Shown here piece after piece: positions 11,407 through 26,925 of a DNA stretch of 64,000 bases. The stretch spans positions 17,344,385 through 17,408,384 of the forward strand of contig CM043870.1 of assembly GCA_023846275.1 (NCBI GenBank), given 5' to 3'. Position numbers and translations under genes: made by a program. The notes beneath the pieces are model-generated. The model saw only the letters and a list, made by a program, of their open reading frames with translations, did no database searches and was not told where the DNA came from. This stretch comes from Vanilla planifolia. Its lineage: Eukaryota > Streptophyta > Magnoliopsida > Asparagales > Orchidaceae. Each line of letters starts with the position of its first letter. Within the stretch, counting starts at the first letter, position 1.

Positions 11407-13504
11407 TTTTTTCATAGAATTCTATTTTCTAATGAATGATAATTTATTTTCACATACTAATGTTAAAAAAGGTAAATTCTTATAAATGATATTTTATAAT
11501 TATCATATTTTTAATCAAGTTTTAATAATAACTTTACGACATTATTGTTAACTTCATAAAATAAAAAATATGGCACATAATATGATGTAGTAAAATAATA
11601 ACCTTAATTTAGTTCAATATTGAGCAAAATGGCTTATATGAATTAAAATAAATTAAGGTTAATTTATGTTTATAATGGTATATATATGATATGCATAGAA
11701 TTTTCTCAACATAAAAATATTATATTATAAAATATCAAAAGTATAAAATTATATTATTAATGTTAAATATTATTTATATTTATATATAACATATATATCA
11801 CATCACATAAATATAAAATATTATAATAAAATTATATAGATTATTTATTTATTTTTTTAAGTTTAGGCATAAAAAAGATAATATTAAATTAATAGTCATA
11901 ATATTCTCTAAGTATTTTTAATATTCTAAAATAATAATAATCCTCAAAAAATTTTTAACTTTTATTATTAAAAAATATTATATTTCATTTACTTTTTATA
12001 CTTATGAAATTATAAGTTTAATTTTGAAACTGTAATTCTTATTAAATTATTTTTCTATCTTTTTTCTTTTTATCATGATCGCTCACATATTCTCTTTCCT
12101 CTCGATCCTATTATCATCTTATTCTTTCTTTACTTTTTATCTTATTATATTATACTTGGCCTCTCTCTCTTCTGCCATTCTCTACTCCGTCATCTCTCTC
12201 TCTCTCTCTCTCTCTCTATTTTGTTAATTCTTTCGATCGCTTCTATGTTCTCTCTTTTCATTTTCTTTTCATAATTAGTTTTTAATAATTAGTTTATGAT
12301 GTTTTTATTAATTTGATATAATAATAAACATGGTAAATCATATTGATAAAATAAAATAATGACATTGTTTTTGTTTAATATTAAGTAAAAGAACCTATAA
12401 TAATCTCTAATTAATTTATTCTTATAATAATATGTATTTTATATTTATAGAATTTTCTAAATATAAAATGTTATTTTACTAAAAATTACTAATCTAAAAT
12501 TATATCCTTGATACGAAATATTATTTATATTTATTATCAAAGTTAAATCATACAAAGAAAATATATTAGGATAATCATTAAATTTATTATTTAAATAACT
12601 TTTTTAATTTTAAGTATGAATAAAATGATATTAAATTTATATTTAAAATATTCTCTATCTATTTTTAATATTCTAAAATAATAATGAATCTCGAATATTT
12701 TTTATGTCTTATTATTATTAAAAATTATACATTTTTTATTTTTATATTTAATAAATATTATAAGGTTAAATAATAAGAATTTAATTTTTATTAAATAAAT
12801 TTTCTTATTTTTTCCTCTTTATCATAATGTCTCAGATATTGTCTCTTTTCTCTCTCTCCTATTGTCATTCTTTTATCTCTCTCTTCATTCTTTATCACAT
12901 TATATTCTTTTTGGCTTCTCTCTCTCCTTTATTCTTCACTATTTTCTCATTTTCTTTCTCTCTCTCTCTCTCTCTGTTTACTTATTTATTTATTCGCTGT
13001 ATCTCATCTATGTTCTCTCTTTTCTTTTTCTTTTTGTTAAATCCTCTCTCATCTCTCTCTATTATTATTTTTCTCTTTATTTTGCTATTATTAATTTGTG
13101 AATTTCTCCCTCTCAGAGAAAAGTTACCTACATCTCCATCATCTCTTTTTCAACACAAGAACTAACAAATCTCTCATATTACATAGCTTAATATATAATA
13201 TGTTTTATAAATATATATCTTTAGTAATATTGATTGAGTAATTAAATTTTATATTTATAAGAAAATTAATATAATGAAATAAAGTCTTATATGTTAATAT
13301 CTAGAATATGAACAGTAGCATTATGTATAGTTTTTTTTATTAATTATATATAAAAAATATTAATACTATAAACTATTATGACGCATAAAATAATCATAAA
13401 TATTTTTTTCAAAGTGCATATATTAGATAATTTAGAAAAGTTTAGATGTTGTTCGTAATCTTAACGGGTAACAACACAAATATGTTTTTTTGTCTTATGC
13501 ATGC
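11407..13504 (+). repeat. 5S intergenic spacer 6
   Basis: No gene. CT tracts are 12 and 9. Type III haplotype: AAAAAAGATAAT with TAAC, ATGAAAT and AAAAGAACC. Confidence 0.9.
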
Positions 13505-13623
13505 ATGTGCGACCATACCAGCATTATGGCACTGGATCTCATTAGAACTCCAAAGTTAAGCATGCTTGGGCGAGAGTAGTATTGGGATGGGTGACCTCTT
13601 GAGAAGTCCTCGTGTTGCACATG
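13505..13623 (+). rRNA. 5S ribosomal RNA, copy 7
   Basis: Same sequence as copy 1 by eye. Confidence 0.97.
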
Positions 13624-15721
13624 TTTTTTCATAGAATTCTATTTTCTAATGAATGATAATTTATTTTCACATACTAATGTTAAAAAAGGTAAATTCTTAT
13701 AAATGATATTTTATAATTATCATATTTTTAATCAAGTTTTAATAATAACTTTACGACATTATTGTTAACTTCATAAAATAAAAAATATGGCACATAATAT
13801 GATGTAGTAAAATAATAACCTTAATTTAGTTCAATATTGAGCAAAATGGCTTATATGAATTAAAATAAATTAAGGTTAATTTATGTTTATAATGGTATAT
13901 ATATGATATGCATAGAATTTTCTCAACATAAAAATATTATATTATAAAATATCAAAAGTATAAAATTATATTATTAATGTTAAATATTATTTATATTTAT
14001 ATATAACATATATATCACATCACATAAATATAAAATATTATAATAAAATTATATAGATTATTTATTTATTTTTTTAAGTTTAGGCATAAAAACGATAATA
14101 TTAAATTAATAGTCATAATATTCTCTAAGTATTTTTAATATTCTAAAATAATAATAATCCTCAAAAAATTTTTAACTTTTATTATTAAAAAATATTATAT
14201 TTCATTTACTTTTTATACTTATGAAATTATAAGTTTAATTTTGAAACTGTAATTCTTATTAAATTATTTTTCTATCTTTTTTCTTTTTATCATGATCGCT
14301 CACATATTCTCTTTCCTCTCGATCCTATTATCATCTTATTCTTTCTTTACTTTTTATCTTATTATATTATACTTGGCCTCTCTCTCTTCTGCCATTCTCT
14401 ACTCCGTCATCTCTCTCTCTCTCTCTCTCTCTCTATTTTGTTAATTCTTTCGATCGCTTCTATGTTCTCTCTTTTCATTTTCTTTTCATAATTAGTTTTT
14501 AATAATTAGTTTATGATGTTTTTATTAATTTGATATAATAATAAACATGGTAAATCATATTGATAAAATAAAATAATGACATTGTTTTTGTTTAATATTA
14601 AGTAAAATAACCTATAATAATCTCTAATTAATTTATTCTTATAATAATATGTATTTTATATTTATAGAATTTTCTAAATATAAAATGTTATTTTACTAAA
14701 AATTACTAATCTAAAATTATATCCTTGATACGAAATATTATTTATATTTATTATCAAAGTTAAATCATACAAAGAAAATATATTAGGATAATCATTAAAT
14801 TTATTATTTAAATAACTTTTTTAATTTTAAGTATGAATAAAATGATATTAAATTTATATTTAAAATATTCTCTATCTATTTTTAATATTCTAAAATAATA
14901 ATGAATCTCGAATATTTTTTATGTCTTATTATTATTAAAAATTATACATTTTTTATTTTTATATTTAATAAATATTATAAGGTTAAATAATAAGAATTTA
15001 ATTTTTATTAAATAAATTTTCTTATTTTTTCCTCTTTATCATAATGTCTCAGATATTGTCTCTTTTCTCTCTCTCCTATTGTCATTCTTTTATCTCTCTC
15101 TTCATTCTTTATCACATTATATTCTTTTTGGCTTCTCTCTCTCCTTTATTCTTCACTATTTTCTCATTTTCTTTCTCTCTCTCTCTCTCTCTGTTTACTT
15201 ATTTATTTATTCGCTGTATCTCATCTATGTTCTCTCTTTTCTTTTTCTTTTTGTTAAATCCTCTCTCATCTCTCTCTATTATTATTTTTCTCTTTATTTT
15301 GCTATTATTAATTTGTGAATTTCTCCCTCTCAGAGAAAAGTTACCTACATCTCCATCATCTCTTTTTCAACACAAGAACTAACAAATCTCTCATATTACA
15401 TAGCTTAATATATAATATGTTTTATAAATATATATCTTTAGTAATATTGATTGAGTAATTAAATTTTATATTTATAAGAAAATTAATATAATGAAATAAA
15501 GTCTTATATGTTAATATCTAGAATATGAACAGTAGCATTATGTATAGTTTTTTTTATTAATTATATATAAAAAATATTAATACTATAAACTATTATGACG
15601 CATAAAATAATCATAAATATTTTTTTCAAAGTGCATATATTAGATAATTTAGAAAAGTTTAGATGTTGTTCGTAATCTTAACGGGTAACAACACAAATAT
15701 GTTTTTTTGTCTTATGCATGC
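13624..15721 (+). repeat. 5S intergenic spacer 7
   Basis: No gene. CT tracts are 12 and 9. Type II haplotype (C and T at the two main sites). Confidence 0.9.
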
Positions 15722-15840
15722 ATGTGCGACCATACCAGCATTATGGCACTGGATCTCATTAGAACTCCAAAGTTAAGCATGCTTGGGCGAGAGTAGTATT
15801 GGGATGGGTGACCTCTTGAGAAGTCCTCGTGTTGCACATG
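15722..15840 (+). rRNA. 5S ribosomal RNA, copy 8
   Basis: Same sequence as copy 1 by eye. Confidence 0.97.
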
Positions 15841-17938
15841 TTTTTTCATAGAATTCTATTTTCTAATGAATGATAATTTATTTTCACATACTAATGTTAA
15901 AAAAGGTAAATTCTTATAAATGATATTTTATAATTATCATATTTTTAATCAAGTTTTAATAATAACTTTACGACATTATTGTTAACTTCATAAAATAAAA
16001 AATATGGCACATAATATGATGTAGTAAAATAATAACCTTAATTTAGTTCAATATTGAGCAAAATGGCTTATATGAATTAAAATAAATTAAGGTTAATTTA
16101 TGTTTATAATGGTATATATATGATATGCATAGAATTTTCTCAACATAAAAATATTATATTATAAAATATCAAAAGTATAAAATTATATTATTAATGTTAA
16201 ATATTATTTATATTTATATATAACATATATATCACATCACATAAATATAAAATATTATAATAAAATTATATAGATTATTTATTTATTTTTTTAAGTTTAG
16301 GCATAAAAAAGATAATATTAAATTAATAGTCATAATATTCTCTAAGTATTTTTAATATTCTAAAATAATAATAATCCTCAAAAAATTTTTAACTTTTATT
16401 ATTAAAAAATATTATATTTCATTTACTTTTTATACTTATGAAATTATAAGTTTAATTTTGAAACTGTAATTCTTATTAAATTATTTTTCTATCTTTTTTC
16501 TTTTTATCATGATCGCTCACATATTCTCTTTCCTCTCGATCCTATTATCATCTTATTCTTTCTTTACTTTTTATCTTATTATATTATACTTGGCCTCTCT
16601 CTCTTCTGCCATTCTCTACTCCGTCATCTCTCTCTCTCTCTCTCTCTCTCTATTTTGTTAATTCTTTCGATCGCTTCTATGTTCTCTCTTTTCATTTTCT
16701 TTTCATAATTAGTTTTTAATAATTAGTTTATGATGTTTTTATTAATTTGATATAATAATAAACATGGTAAATCATATTGATAAAATAAAATAATGACATT
16801 GTTTTTGTTTAATATTAAGTAAAAGAACCTATAATAATCTCTAATTAATTTATTCTTATAATAATATGTATTTTATATTTATAGAATTTTCTAAATATAA
16901 AATGTTATTTTACTAAAAATTACTAATCTAAAATTATATCCTTGATACGAAATATTATTTATATTTATTATCAAAGTTAAATCATACAAAGAAAATATAT
17001 TAGGATAATCATTAAATTTATTATTTAAATAACTTTTTTAATTTTAAGTATGAATAAAATGATATTAAATTTATATTTAAAATATTCTCTATCTATTTTT
17101 AATATTCTAAAATAATAATGAATCTCGAATATTTTTTATGTCTTATTATTATTAAAAATTATACATTTTTTATTTTTATATTTAATAAATATTATAAGGT
17201 TAAATAATAAGAATTTAATTTTTATTAAATAAATTTTCTTATTTTTTCCTCTTTATCATAATGTCTCAGATATTGTCTCTTTTCTCTCTCTCCTATTGTC
17301 ATTCTTTTATCTCTCTCTTCATTCTTTATCACATTATATTCTTTTTGGCTTCTCTCTCTCCTTTATTCTTCACTATTTTCTCATTTTCTTTCTCTCTCTC
17401 TCTCTCTCTGTTTACTTATTTATTTATTCGCTGTATCTCATCTATGTTCTCTCTTTTCTTTTTCTTTTTGTTAAATCCTCTCTCATCTCTCTCTATTATT
17501 ATTTTTCTCTTTATTTTGCTATTATTAATTTGTGAATTTCTCCCTCTCAGAGAAAAGTTACCTACATCTCCATCATCTCTTTTTCAACACAAGAACTAAC
17601 AAATCTCTCATATTACATAGCTTAATATATAATATGTTTTATAAATATATATCTTTAGTAATATTGATTGAGTAATTAAATTTTATATTTATAAGAAAAT
17701 TAATATAATGAAATAAAGTCTTATATGTTAATATCTAGAATATGAACAGTAGCATTATGTATAGTTTTTTTTATTAATTATATATAAAAAATATTAATAC
17801 TATAAACTATTATGACGCATAAAATAATCATAAATATTTTTTTCAAAGTGCATATATTAGATAATTTAGAAAAGTTTAGATGTTGTTCGTAATCTTAACG
17901 GGTAACAACACAAATATGTTTTTTTGTCTTATGCATGC
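15841..17938 (+). repeat. 5S intergenic spacer 8
   Basis: No gene. CT tracts are 12 and 9. Type III haplotype (A and G). Confidence 0.9.
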
Positions 17939-18057
17939 ATGTGCGACCATACCAGCATTATGGCACTGGATCTCATTAGAACTCCAAAGTTAAGCATGCT
18001 TGGGCGAGAGTAGTATTGGGATGGGTGACCTCTTGAGAAGTCCTCGTGTTGCACATG
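17939..18057 (+). rRNA. 5S ribosomal RNA, copy 9
   Basis: Same sequence as copy 1 by eye. Confidence 0.97.
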
Positions 18058-20155
18058 TTTTTTCATAGAATTCTATTTTCTAATGAATGATAATTTATTT
18101 TCACATACTAATGTTAAAAAAGGTAAATTCTTATAAATGATATTTTATAATTATCATATTTTTAATCAAGTTTTAATAATAACTTTACGACATTATTGTT
18201 AACTTCATAAAATAAAAAATATGGCACATAATATGATGTAGTAAAATAATAACCTTAATTTAGTTCAATATTGAGCAAAATGGCTTATATGAATTAAAAT
18301 AAATTAAGGTTAATTTATGTTTATAATGGTATATATATGATATGCATAGAATTTTCTCAACATAAAAATATTATATTATAAAATATCAAAAGTATAAAAT
18401 TATATTATTAATGTTAAATATTATTTATATTTATATATAACATATATATCACATCACATAAATATAAAATATTATAATAAAATTATATAGATTATTTATT
18501 TATTTTTTTAAGTTTAGGCATAAAAAAGATAATATTAAATTAATAGTCATAATATTCTCTAAGTATTTTTAATATTCTAAAATAATAATAATCCTCAAAA
18601 AATTTTTAACTTTTATTATTAAAAAATATTATATTTCATTTACTTTTTATACTTATGAAATTATAAGTTTAATTTTGAAACTGTAATTCTTATTAAATTA
18701 TTTTTCTATCTTTTTTCTTTTTATCATGATCGCTCACATATTCTCTTTCCTCTCGATCCTATTATCATCTTATTCTTTCTTTACTTTTTATCTTATTATA
18801 TTATACTTGGCCTCTCTCTCTTCTGCCATTCTCTACTCCGTCATCTCTCTCTCTCTCTCTCTCTCTCTATTTTGTTAATTCTTTCGATCGCTTCTATGTT
18901 CTCTCTTTTCATTTTCTTTTCATAATTAGTTTTTAATAATTAGTTTATGATGTTTTTATTAATTTGATATAATAATAAACATGGTAAATCATATTGATAA
19001 AATAAAATAATGACATTGTTTTTGTTTAATATTAAGTAAAAGAACCTATAATAATCTCTAATTAATTTATTCTTATAATAATATGTATTTTATATTTATA
19101 GAATTTTCTAAATATAAAATGTTATTTTACTAAAAATTACTAATCTAAAATTATATCCTTGATACGAAATATTATTTATATTTATTATCAAAGTTAAATC
19201 ATACAAAGAAAATATATTAGGATAATCATTAAATTTATTATTTAAATAACTTTTTTAATTTTAAGTATGAATAAAATGATATTAAATTTATATTTAAAAT
19301 ATTCTCTATCTATTTTTAATATTCTAAAATAATAATGAATCTCGAATATTTTTTATGTCTTATTATTATTAAAAATTATACATTTTTTATTTTTATATTT
19401 AATAAATATTATAAGGTTAAATAATAAGAATTTAATTTTTATTAAATAAATTTTCTTATTTTTTCCTCTTTATCATAATGTCTCAGATATTGTCTCTTTT
19501 CTCTCTCTCCTATTGTCATTCTTTTATCTCTCTCTTCATTCTTTATCACATTATATTCTTTTTGGCTTCTCTCTCTCCTTTATTCTTCACTATTTTCTCA
19601 TTTTCTTTCTCTCTCTCTCTCTCTCTGTTTACTTATTTATTTATTCGCTGTATCTCATCTATGTTCTCTCTTTTCTTTTTCTTTTTGTTAAATCCTCTCT
19701 CATCTCTCTCTATTATTATTTTTCTCTTTATTTTGCTATTATTAATTTGTGAATTTCTCCCTCTCAGAGAAAAGTTACCTACATCTCCATCATCTCTTTT
19801 TCAACACAAGAACTAACAAATCTCTCATATTACATAGCTTAATATATAATATGTTTTATAAATATATATCTTTAGTAATATTGATTGAGTAATTAAATTT
19901 TATATTTATAAGAAAATTAATATAATGAAATAAAGTCTTATATGTTAATATCTAGAATATGAACAGTAGCATTATGTATAGTTTTTTTTATTAATTATAT
20001 ATAAAAAATATTAATACTATAAACTATTATGACGCATAAAATAATCATAAATATTTTTTTCAAAGTGCATATATTAGATAATTTAGAAAAGTTTAGATGT
20101 TGTTCGTAATCTTAACGGGTAACAACACAAATATGTTTTTTTGTCTTATGCATGC
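18058..20155 (+). repeat. 5S intergenic spacer 9
   Basis: No gene. CT tracts are 12 and 9. Type III haplotype; looks the same as spacer 8. Confidence 0.9.
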
Positions 20156-20274
20156 ATGTGCGACCATACCAGCATTATGGCACTGGATCTCATTAGAACT
20201 CCAAAGTTAAGCATGCTTGGGCGAGAGTAGTATTGGGATGGGTGACCTCTTGAGAAGTCCTCGTGTTGCACATG
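20156..20274 (+). rRNA. 5S ribosomal RNA, copy 10
   Basis: Same sequence as copy 1 by eye. Confidence 0.97.
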
Positions 20275-22372
20275 TTTTTTCATAGAATTCTATTTTCTAA
20301 TGAATGATAATTTATTTTCACATACTAATGTTAAAAAAGGTAAATTCTTATAAATGATATTTTATAATTATCATATTTTTAATCAAGTTTTAATAATAAC
20401 TTTACGACATTATTGTTAACTTCATAAAATAAAAAATATGGCACATAATATGATGTAGTAAAATAATAACCTTAATTTAGTTCAATATTGAGCAAAATGG
20501 CTTATATGAATTAAAATAAATTAAGGTTAATTTATGTTTATAATGGTATATATATGATATGCATAGAATTTTCTCAACATAAAAATATTATATTATAAAA
20601 TATCAAAAGTATAAAATTATATTATTAATGTTAAATATTATTTATATTTATATATAACATATATATCACATCACATAAATATAAAATATTATAATAAAAT
20701 TATATAGATTATTTATTTATTTTTTTAAGTTTAGGCATAAAAACGATAATATTAAATTAATAGTCATAATATTCTCTAAGTATTTTTAATATTCTAAAAT
20801 AATAATAATCCTCAAAAAATTTTTAACTTTTATTATTAAAAAATATTATATTTCATTTACTTTTTATACTTATGAAATTATAAGTTTAATTTTGAAACTG
20901 TAATTCTTATTAAATTATTTTTCTATCTTTTTTCTTTTTATCATGATCGCTCACATATTCTCTTTCCTCTCGATCCTATTATCATCTTATTCTTTCTTTA
21001 CTTTTTATCTTATTATATTATACTTGGCCTCTCTCTCTTCTGCCATTCTCTACTCCGTCATCTCTCTCTCTCTCTCTCTCTCTCTATTTTGTTAATTCTT
21101 TCGATCGCTTCTATGTTCTCTCTTTTCATTTTCTTTTCATAATTAGTTTTTAATAATTAGTTTATGATGTTTTTATTAATTTGATATAATAATAAACATG
21201 GTAAATCATATTGATAAAATAAAATAATGACATTGTTTTTGTTTAATATTAAGTAAAATAACCTATAATAATCTCTAATTAATTTATTCTTATAATAATA
21301 TGTATTTTATATTTATAGAATTTTCTAAATATAAAATGTTATTTTACTAAAAATTACTAATCTAAAATTATATCCTTGATACGAAATATTATTTATATTT
21401 ATTATCAAAGTTAAATCATACAAAGAAAATATATTAGGATAATCATTAAATTTATTATTTAAATAACTTTTTTAATTTTAAGTATGAATAAAATGATATT
21501 AAATTTATATTTAAAATATTCTCTATCTATTTTTAATATTCTAAAATAATAATGAATCTCGAATATTTTTTATGTCTTATTATTATTAAAAATTATACAT
21601 TTTTTATTTTTATATTTAATAAATATTATAAGGTTAAATAATAAGAATTTAATTTTTATTAAATAAATTTTCTTATTTTTTCCTCTTTATCATAATGTCT
21701 CAGATATTGTCTCTTTTCTCTCTCTCCTATTGTCATTCTTTTATCTCTCTCTTCATTCTTTATCACATTATATTCTTTTTGGCTTCTCTCTCTCCTTTAT
21801 TCTTCACTATTTTCTCATTTTCTTTCTCTCTCTCTCTCTCTCTGTTTACTTATTTATTTATTCGCTGTATCTCATCTATGTTCTCTCTTTTCTTTTTCTT
21901 TTTGTTAAATCCTCTCTCATCTCTCTCTATTATTATTTTTCTCTTTATTTTGCTATTATTAATTTGTGAATTTCTCCCTCTCAGAGAAAAGTTACCTACA
22001 TCTCCATCATCTCTTTTTCAACACAAGAACTAACAAATCTCTCATATTACATAGCTTAATATATAATATGTTTTATAAATATATATCTTTAGTAATATTG
22101 ATTGAGTAATTAAATTTTATATTTATAAGAAAATTAATATAATGAAATAAAGTCTTATATGTTAATATCTAGAATATGAACAGTAGCATTATGTATAGTT
22201 TTTTTTATTAATTATATATAAAAAATATTAATACTATAAACTATTATGACGCATAAAATAATCATAAATATTTTTTTCAAAGTGCATATATTAGATAATT
22301 TAGAAAAGTTTAGATGTTGTTCGTAATCTTAACGGGTAACAACACAAATATGTTTTTTTGTCTTATGCATGC
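20275..22372 (+). repeat. 5S intergenic spacer 10
   Basis: No gene. CT tracts are 12 and 9. Type II haplotype (C and T). Confidence 0.9.
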
Positions 22373-22491
22373 ATGTGCGACCATACCAGCATTATGGCAC
22401 TGGATCTCATTAGAACTCCAAAGTTAAGCATGCTTGGGCGAGAGTAGTATTGGGAAGGGTGACCTCTTGAGAAGTCCTCGTGTTGCACATG
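22373..22491 (+). rRNA. 5S ribosomal RNA, copy 11 (C-box variant)
   Basis: It carries T-to-A at 22456 (gene position 84, GGGAAGGGTGACC), as in copy 5. Copy 5 is followed by a type II spacer and copy 11 by a type III spacer, so gene and spacer variants are not inherited as one block. Confidence 0.95.
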
Positions 22492-24589
22492 TTTTTTCAT
22501 AGAATTCTATTTTCTAATGAATGATAATTTATTTTCACATACTAATGTTAAAAAAGGTAAATTCTTATAAATGATATTTTATAATTATCATATTTTTAAT
22601 CAAGTTTTAATAATAACTTTACGACATTATTGTTAACTTCATAAAATAAAAAATATGGCACATAATATGATGTAGTAAAATAATAACCTTAATTTAGTTC
22701 AATATTGAGCAAAATGGCTTATATGAATTAAAATAAATTAAGGTTAATTTATGTTTATAATGGTATATATATGATATGCATAGAATTTTCTCAACATAAA
22801 AATATTATATTATAAAATATCAAAAGTATAAAATTATATTATTAATGTTAAATATTATTTATATTTATATATAACATATATATCACATCACATAAATATA
22901 AAATATTATAATAAAATTATATAGATTATTTATTTATTTTTTTAAGTTTAGGCATAAAAAAGATAATATTAAATTAATAGTCATAATATTCTCTAAGTAT
23001 TTTTAATATTCTAAAATAATAATAATCCTCAAAAAATTTTTAACTTTTATTATTAAAAAATATTATATTTCATTTACTTTTTATACTTATGAAATTATAA
23101 GTTTAATTTTGAAACTGTAATTCTTATTAAATTATTTTTCTATCTTTTTTCTTTTTATCATGATCGCTCACATATTCTCTTTCCTCTCGATCCTATTATC
23201 ATCTTATTCTTTCTTTACTTTTTATCTTATTATATTATACTTGGCCTCTCTCTCTTCTGCCATTCTCTACTCCGTCATCTCTCTCTCTCTCTCTCTCTCT
23301 CTATTTTGTTAATTCTTTCGATCGCTTCTATGTTCTCTCTTTTCATTTTCTTTTCATAATTAGTTTTTAATAATTAGTTTATGATGTTTTTATTAATTTG
23401 ATATAATAATAAACATGGTAAATCATATTGATAAAATAAAATAATGACATTGTTTTTGTTTAATATTAAGTAAAAGAACCTATAATAATCTCTAATTAAT
23501 TTATTCTTATAATAATATGTATTTTATATTTATAGAATTTTCTAAATATAAAATGTTATTTTACTAAAAATTACTAATCTAAAATTATATCCTTGATACG
23601 AAATATTATTTATATTTATTATCAAAGTTAAATCATACAAAGAAAATATATTAGGATAATCATTAAATTTATTATTTAAATAACTTTTTTAATTTTAAGT
23701 ATGAATAAAATGATATTAAATTTATATTTAAAATATTCTCTATCTATTTTTAATATTCTAAAATAATAATGAATCTCGAATATTTTTTATGTCTTATTAT
23801 TATTAAAAATTATACATTTTTTATTTTTATATTTAATAAATATTATAAGGTTAAATAATAAGAATTTAATTTTTATTAAATAAATTTTCTTATTTTTTCC
23901 TCTTTATCATAATGTCTCAGATATTGTCTCTTTTCTCTCTCTCCTATTGTCATTCTTTTATCTCTCTCTTCATTCTTTATCACATTATATTCTTTTTGGC
24001 TTCTCTCTCTCCTTTATTCTTCACTATTTTCTCATTTTCTTTCTCTCTCTCTCTCTCTCTGTTTACTTATTTATTTATTCGCTGTATCTCATCTATGTTC
24101 TCTCTTTTCTTTTTCTTTTTGTTAAATCCTCTCTCATCTCTCTCTATTATTATTTTTCTCTTTATTTTGCTATTATTAATTTGTGAATTTCTCCCTCTCA
24201 GAGAAAAGTTACCTACATCTCCATCATCTCTTTTTCAACACAAGAACTAACAAATCTCTCATATTACATAGCTTAATATATAATATGTTTTATAAATATA
24301 TATCTTTAGTAATATTGATTGAGTAATTAAATTTTATATTTATAAGAAAATTAATATAATGAAATAAAGTCTTATATGTTAATATCTAGAATATGAACAG
24401 TAGCATTATGTATAGTTTTTTTTATTAATTATATATAAAAAATATTAATACTATAAACTATTATGACGCATAAAATAATCATAAATATTTTTTTCAAAGT
24501 GCATATATTAGATAATTTAGAAAAGTTTAGATGTTGTTCGTAATCTTAACGGGTAACAACACAAATATGTTTTTTTGTCTTATGCATGC
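22492..24589 (+). repeat. 5S intergenic spacer 11
   Basis: No gene. CT tracts are 12 and 9. Type III haplotype (A and G). Confidence 0.9.
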
Positions 24590-24708
24590 ATGTGCGACCA
24601 TACCAGCATTATGGCACTGGATCTCATTAGAACTCCAAAGTTAAGCATGCTTGGGCGAGAGTAGTATTGGGATGGGTGACCTCTTGAGAAGTCCTCGTGT
24701 TGCACATG
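24590..24708 (+). rRNA. 5S ribosomal RNA, copy 12
   Basis: Same sequence as copy 1 by eye. Confidence 0.97.
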
Positions 24709-26806
24709 TTTTTTCATAGAATTCTATTTTCTAATGAATGATAATTTATTTTCACATACTAATGTTAAAAAAGGTAAATTCTTATAAATGATATTTTATA
24801 ATTATCATATTTTTAATCAAGTTTTAATAATAACTTTACGACATTATTGTTAACTTCATAAAATAAAAAATATGGCACATAATATGATGTAGTAAAATAA
24901 TAACCTTAATTTAGTTCAATATTGAGCAAAATGGCTTATATGAATTAAAATAAATTAAGGTTAATTTATGTTTATAATGGTATATATATGATATGCATAG
25001 AATTTTCTCAACATAAAAATATTATATTATAAAATATCAAAAGTATAAAATTATATTATTAATGTTAAATATTATTTATATTTATATATAACATATATAT
25101 CACATCACATAAATATAAAATATTATAATAAAATTATATAGATTATTTATTTATTTTTTTAAGTTTAGGCATAAAAAAGATAATATTAAATTAATAGTCA
25201 TAATATTCTCTAAGTATTTTTAATATTCTAAAATAATAATAATCCTCAAAAAATTTTTAACTTTTATTATTAAAAAATATTATATTTCATTTACTTTTTA
25301 TACTTATGAAATTATAAGTTTAATTTTGAAACTGTAATTCTTATTAAATTATTTTTCTATCTTTTTTCTTTTTATCATGATCGCTCACATATTCTCTTTC
25401 CTCTCGATCCTATTATCATCTTATTCTTTCTTTACTTTTTATCTTATTATATTATACTTGGCCTCTCTCTCTTCTGCCATTCTCTACTCCGTCATCTCTC
25501 TCTCTCTCTCTCTCTCTCTATTTTGTTAATTCTTTCGATCGCTTCTATGTTCTCTCTTTTCATTTTCTTTTCATAATTAGTTTTTAATAATTAGTTTATG
25601 ATGTTTTTATTAATTTGATATAATAATAAACATGGTAAATCATATTGATAAAATAAAATAATGACATTGTTTTTGTTTAATATTAAGTAAAAGAACCTAT
25701 AATAATCTCTAATTAATTTATTCTTATAATAATATGTATTTTATATTTATAGAATTTTCTAAATATAAAATGTTATTTTACTAAAAATTACTAATCTAAA
25801 ATTATATCCTTGATACGAAATATTATTTATATTTATTATCAAAGTTAAATCATACAAAGAAAATATATTAGGATAATCATTAAATTTATTATTTAAATAA
25901 CTTTTTTAATTTTAAGTATGAATAAAATGATATTAAATTTATATTTAAAATATTCTCTATCTATTTTTAATATTCTAAAATAATAATGAATCTCGAATAT
26001 TTTTTATGTCTTATTATTATTAAAAATTATACATTTTTTATTTTTATATTTAATAAATATTATAAGGTTAAATAATAAGAATTTAATTTTTATTAAATAA
26101 ATTTTCTTATTTTTTCCTCTTTATCATAATGTCTCAGATATTGTCTCTTTTCTCTCTCTCCTATTGTCATTCTTTTATCTCTCTCTTCATTCTTTATCAC
26201 ATTATATTCTTTTTGGCTTCTCTCTCTCCTTTATTCTTCACTATTTTCTCATTTTCTTTCTCTCTCTCTCTCTCTCTGTTTACTTATTTATTTATTCGCT
26301 GTATCTCATCTATGTTCTCTCTTTTCTTTTTCTTTTTGTTAAATCCTCTCTCATCTCTCTCTATTATTATTTTTCTCTTTATTTTGCTATTATTAATTTG
26401 TGAATTTCTCCCTCTCAGAGAAAAGTTACCTACATCTCCATCATCTCTTTTTCAACACAAGAACTAACAAATCTCTCATATTACATAGCTTAATATATAA
26501 TATGTTTTATAAATATATATCTTTAGTAATATTGATTGAGTAATTAAATTTTATATTTATAAGAAAATTAATATAATGAAATAAAGTCTTATATGTTAAT
26601 ATCTAGAATATGAACAGTAGCATTATGTATAGTTTTTTTTATTAATTATATATAAAAAATATTAATACTATAAACTATTATGACGCATAAAATAATCATA
26701 AATATTTTTTTCAAAGTGCATATATTAGATAATTTAGAAAAGTTTAGATGTTGTTCGTAATCTTAACGGGTAACAACACAAATATGTTTTTTTGTCTTAT
26801 GCATGC
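24709..26806 (+). repeat. 5S intergenic spacer 12
   Basis: No gene. CT tracts are 12 and 9. Type III haplotype (A and G). Confidence 0.9.
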
Positions 26807-26925
26807 ATGTGCGACCATACCAGCATTATGGCACTGGATCTCATTAGAACTCCAAAGTTAAGCATGCTTGGGCGAGAGTAGTATTGGGATGGGTGACCTC
26901 TTGAGAAGTCCTCGTGTTGCACATG
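26807..26925 (+). rRNA. 5S ribosomal RNA, copy 13
   Basis: Same sequence as copy 1 by eye. Confidence 0.97.
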
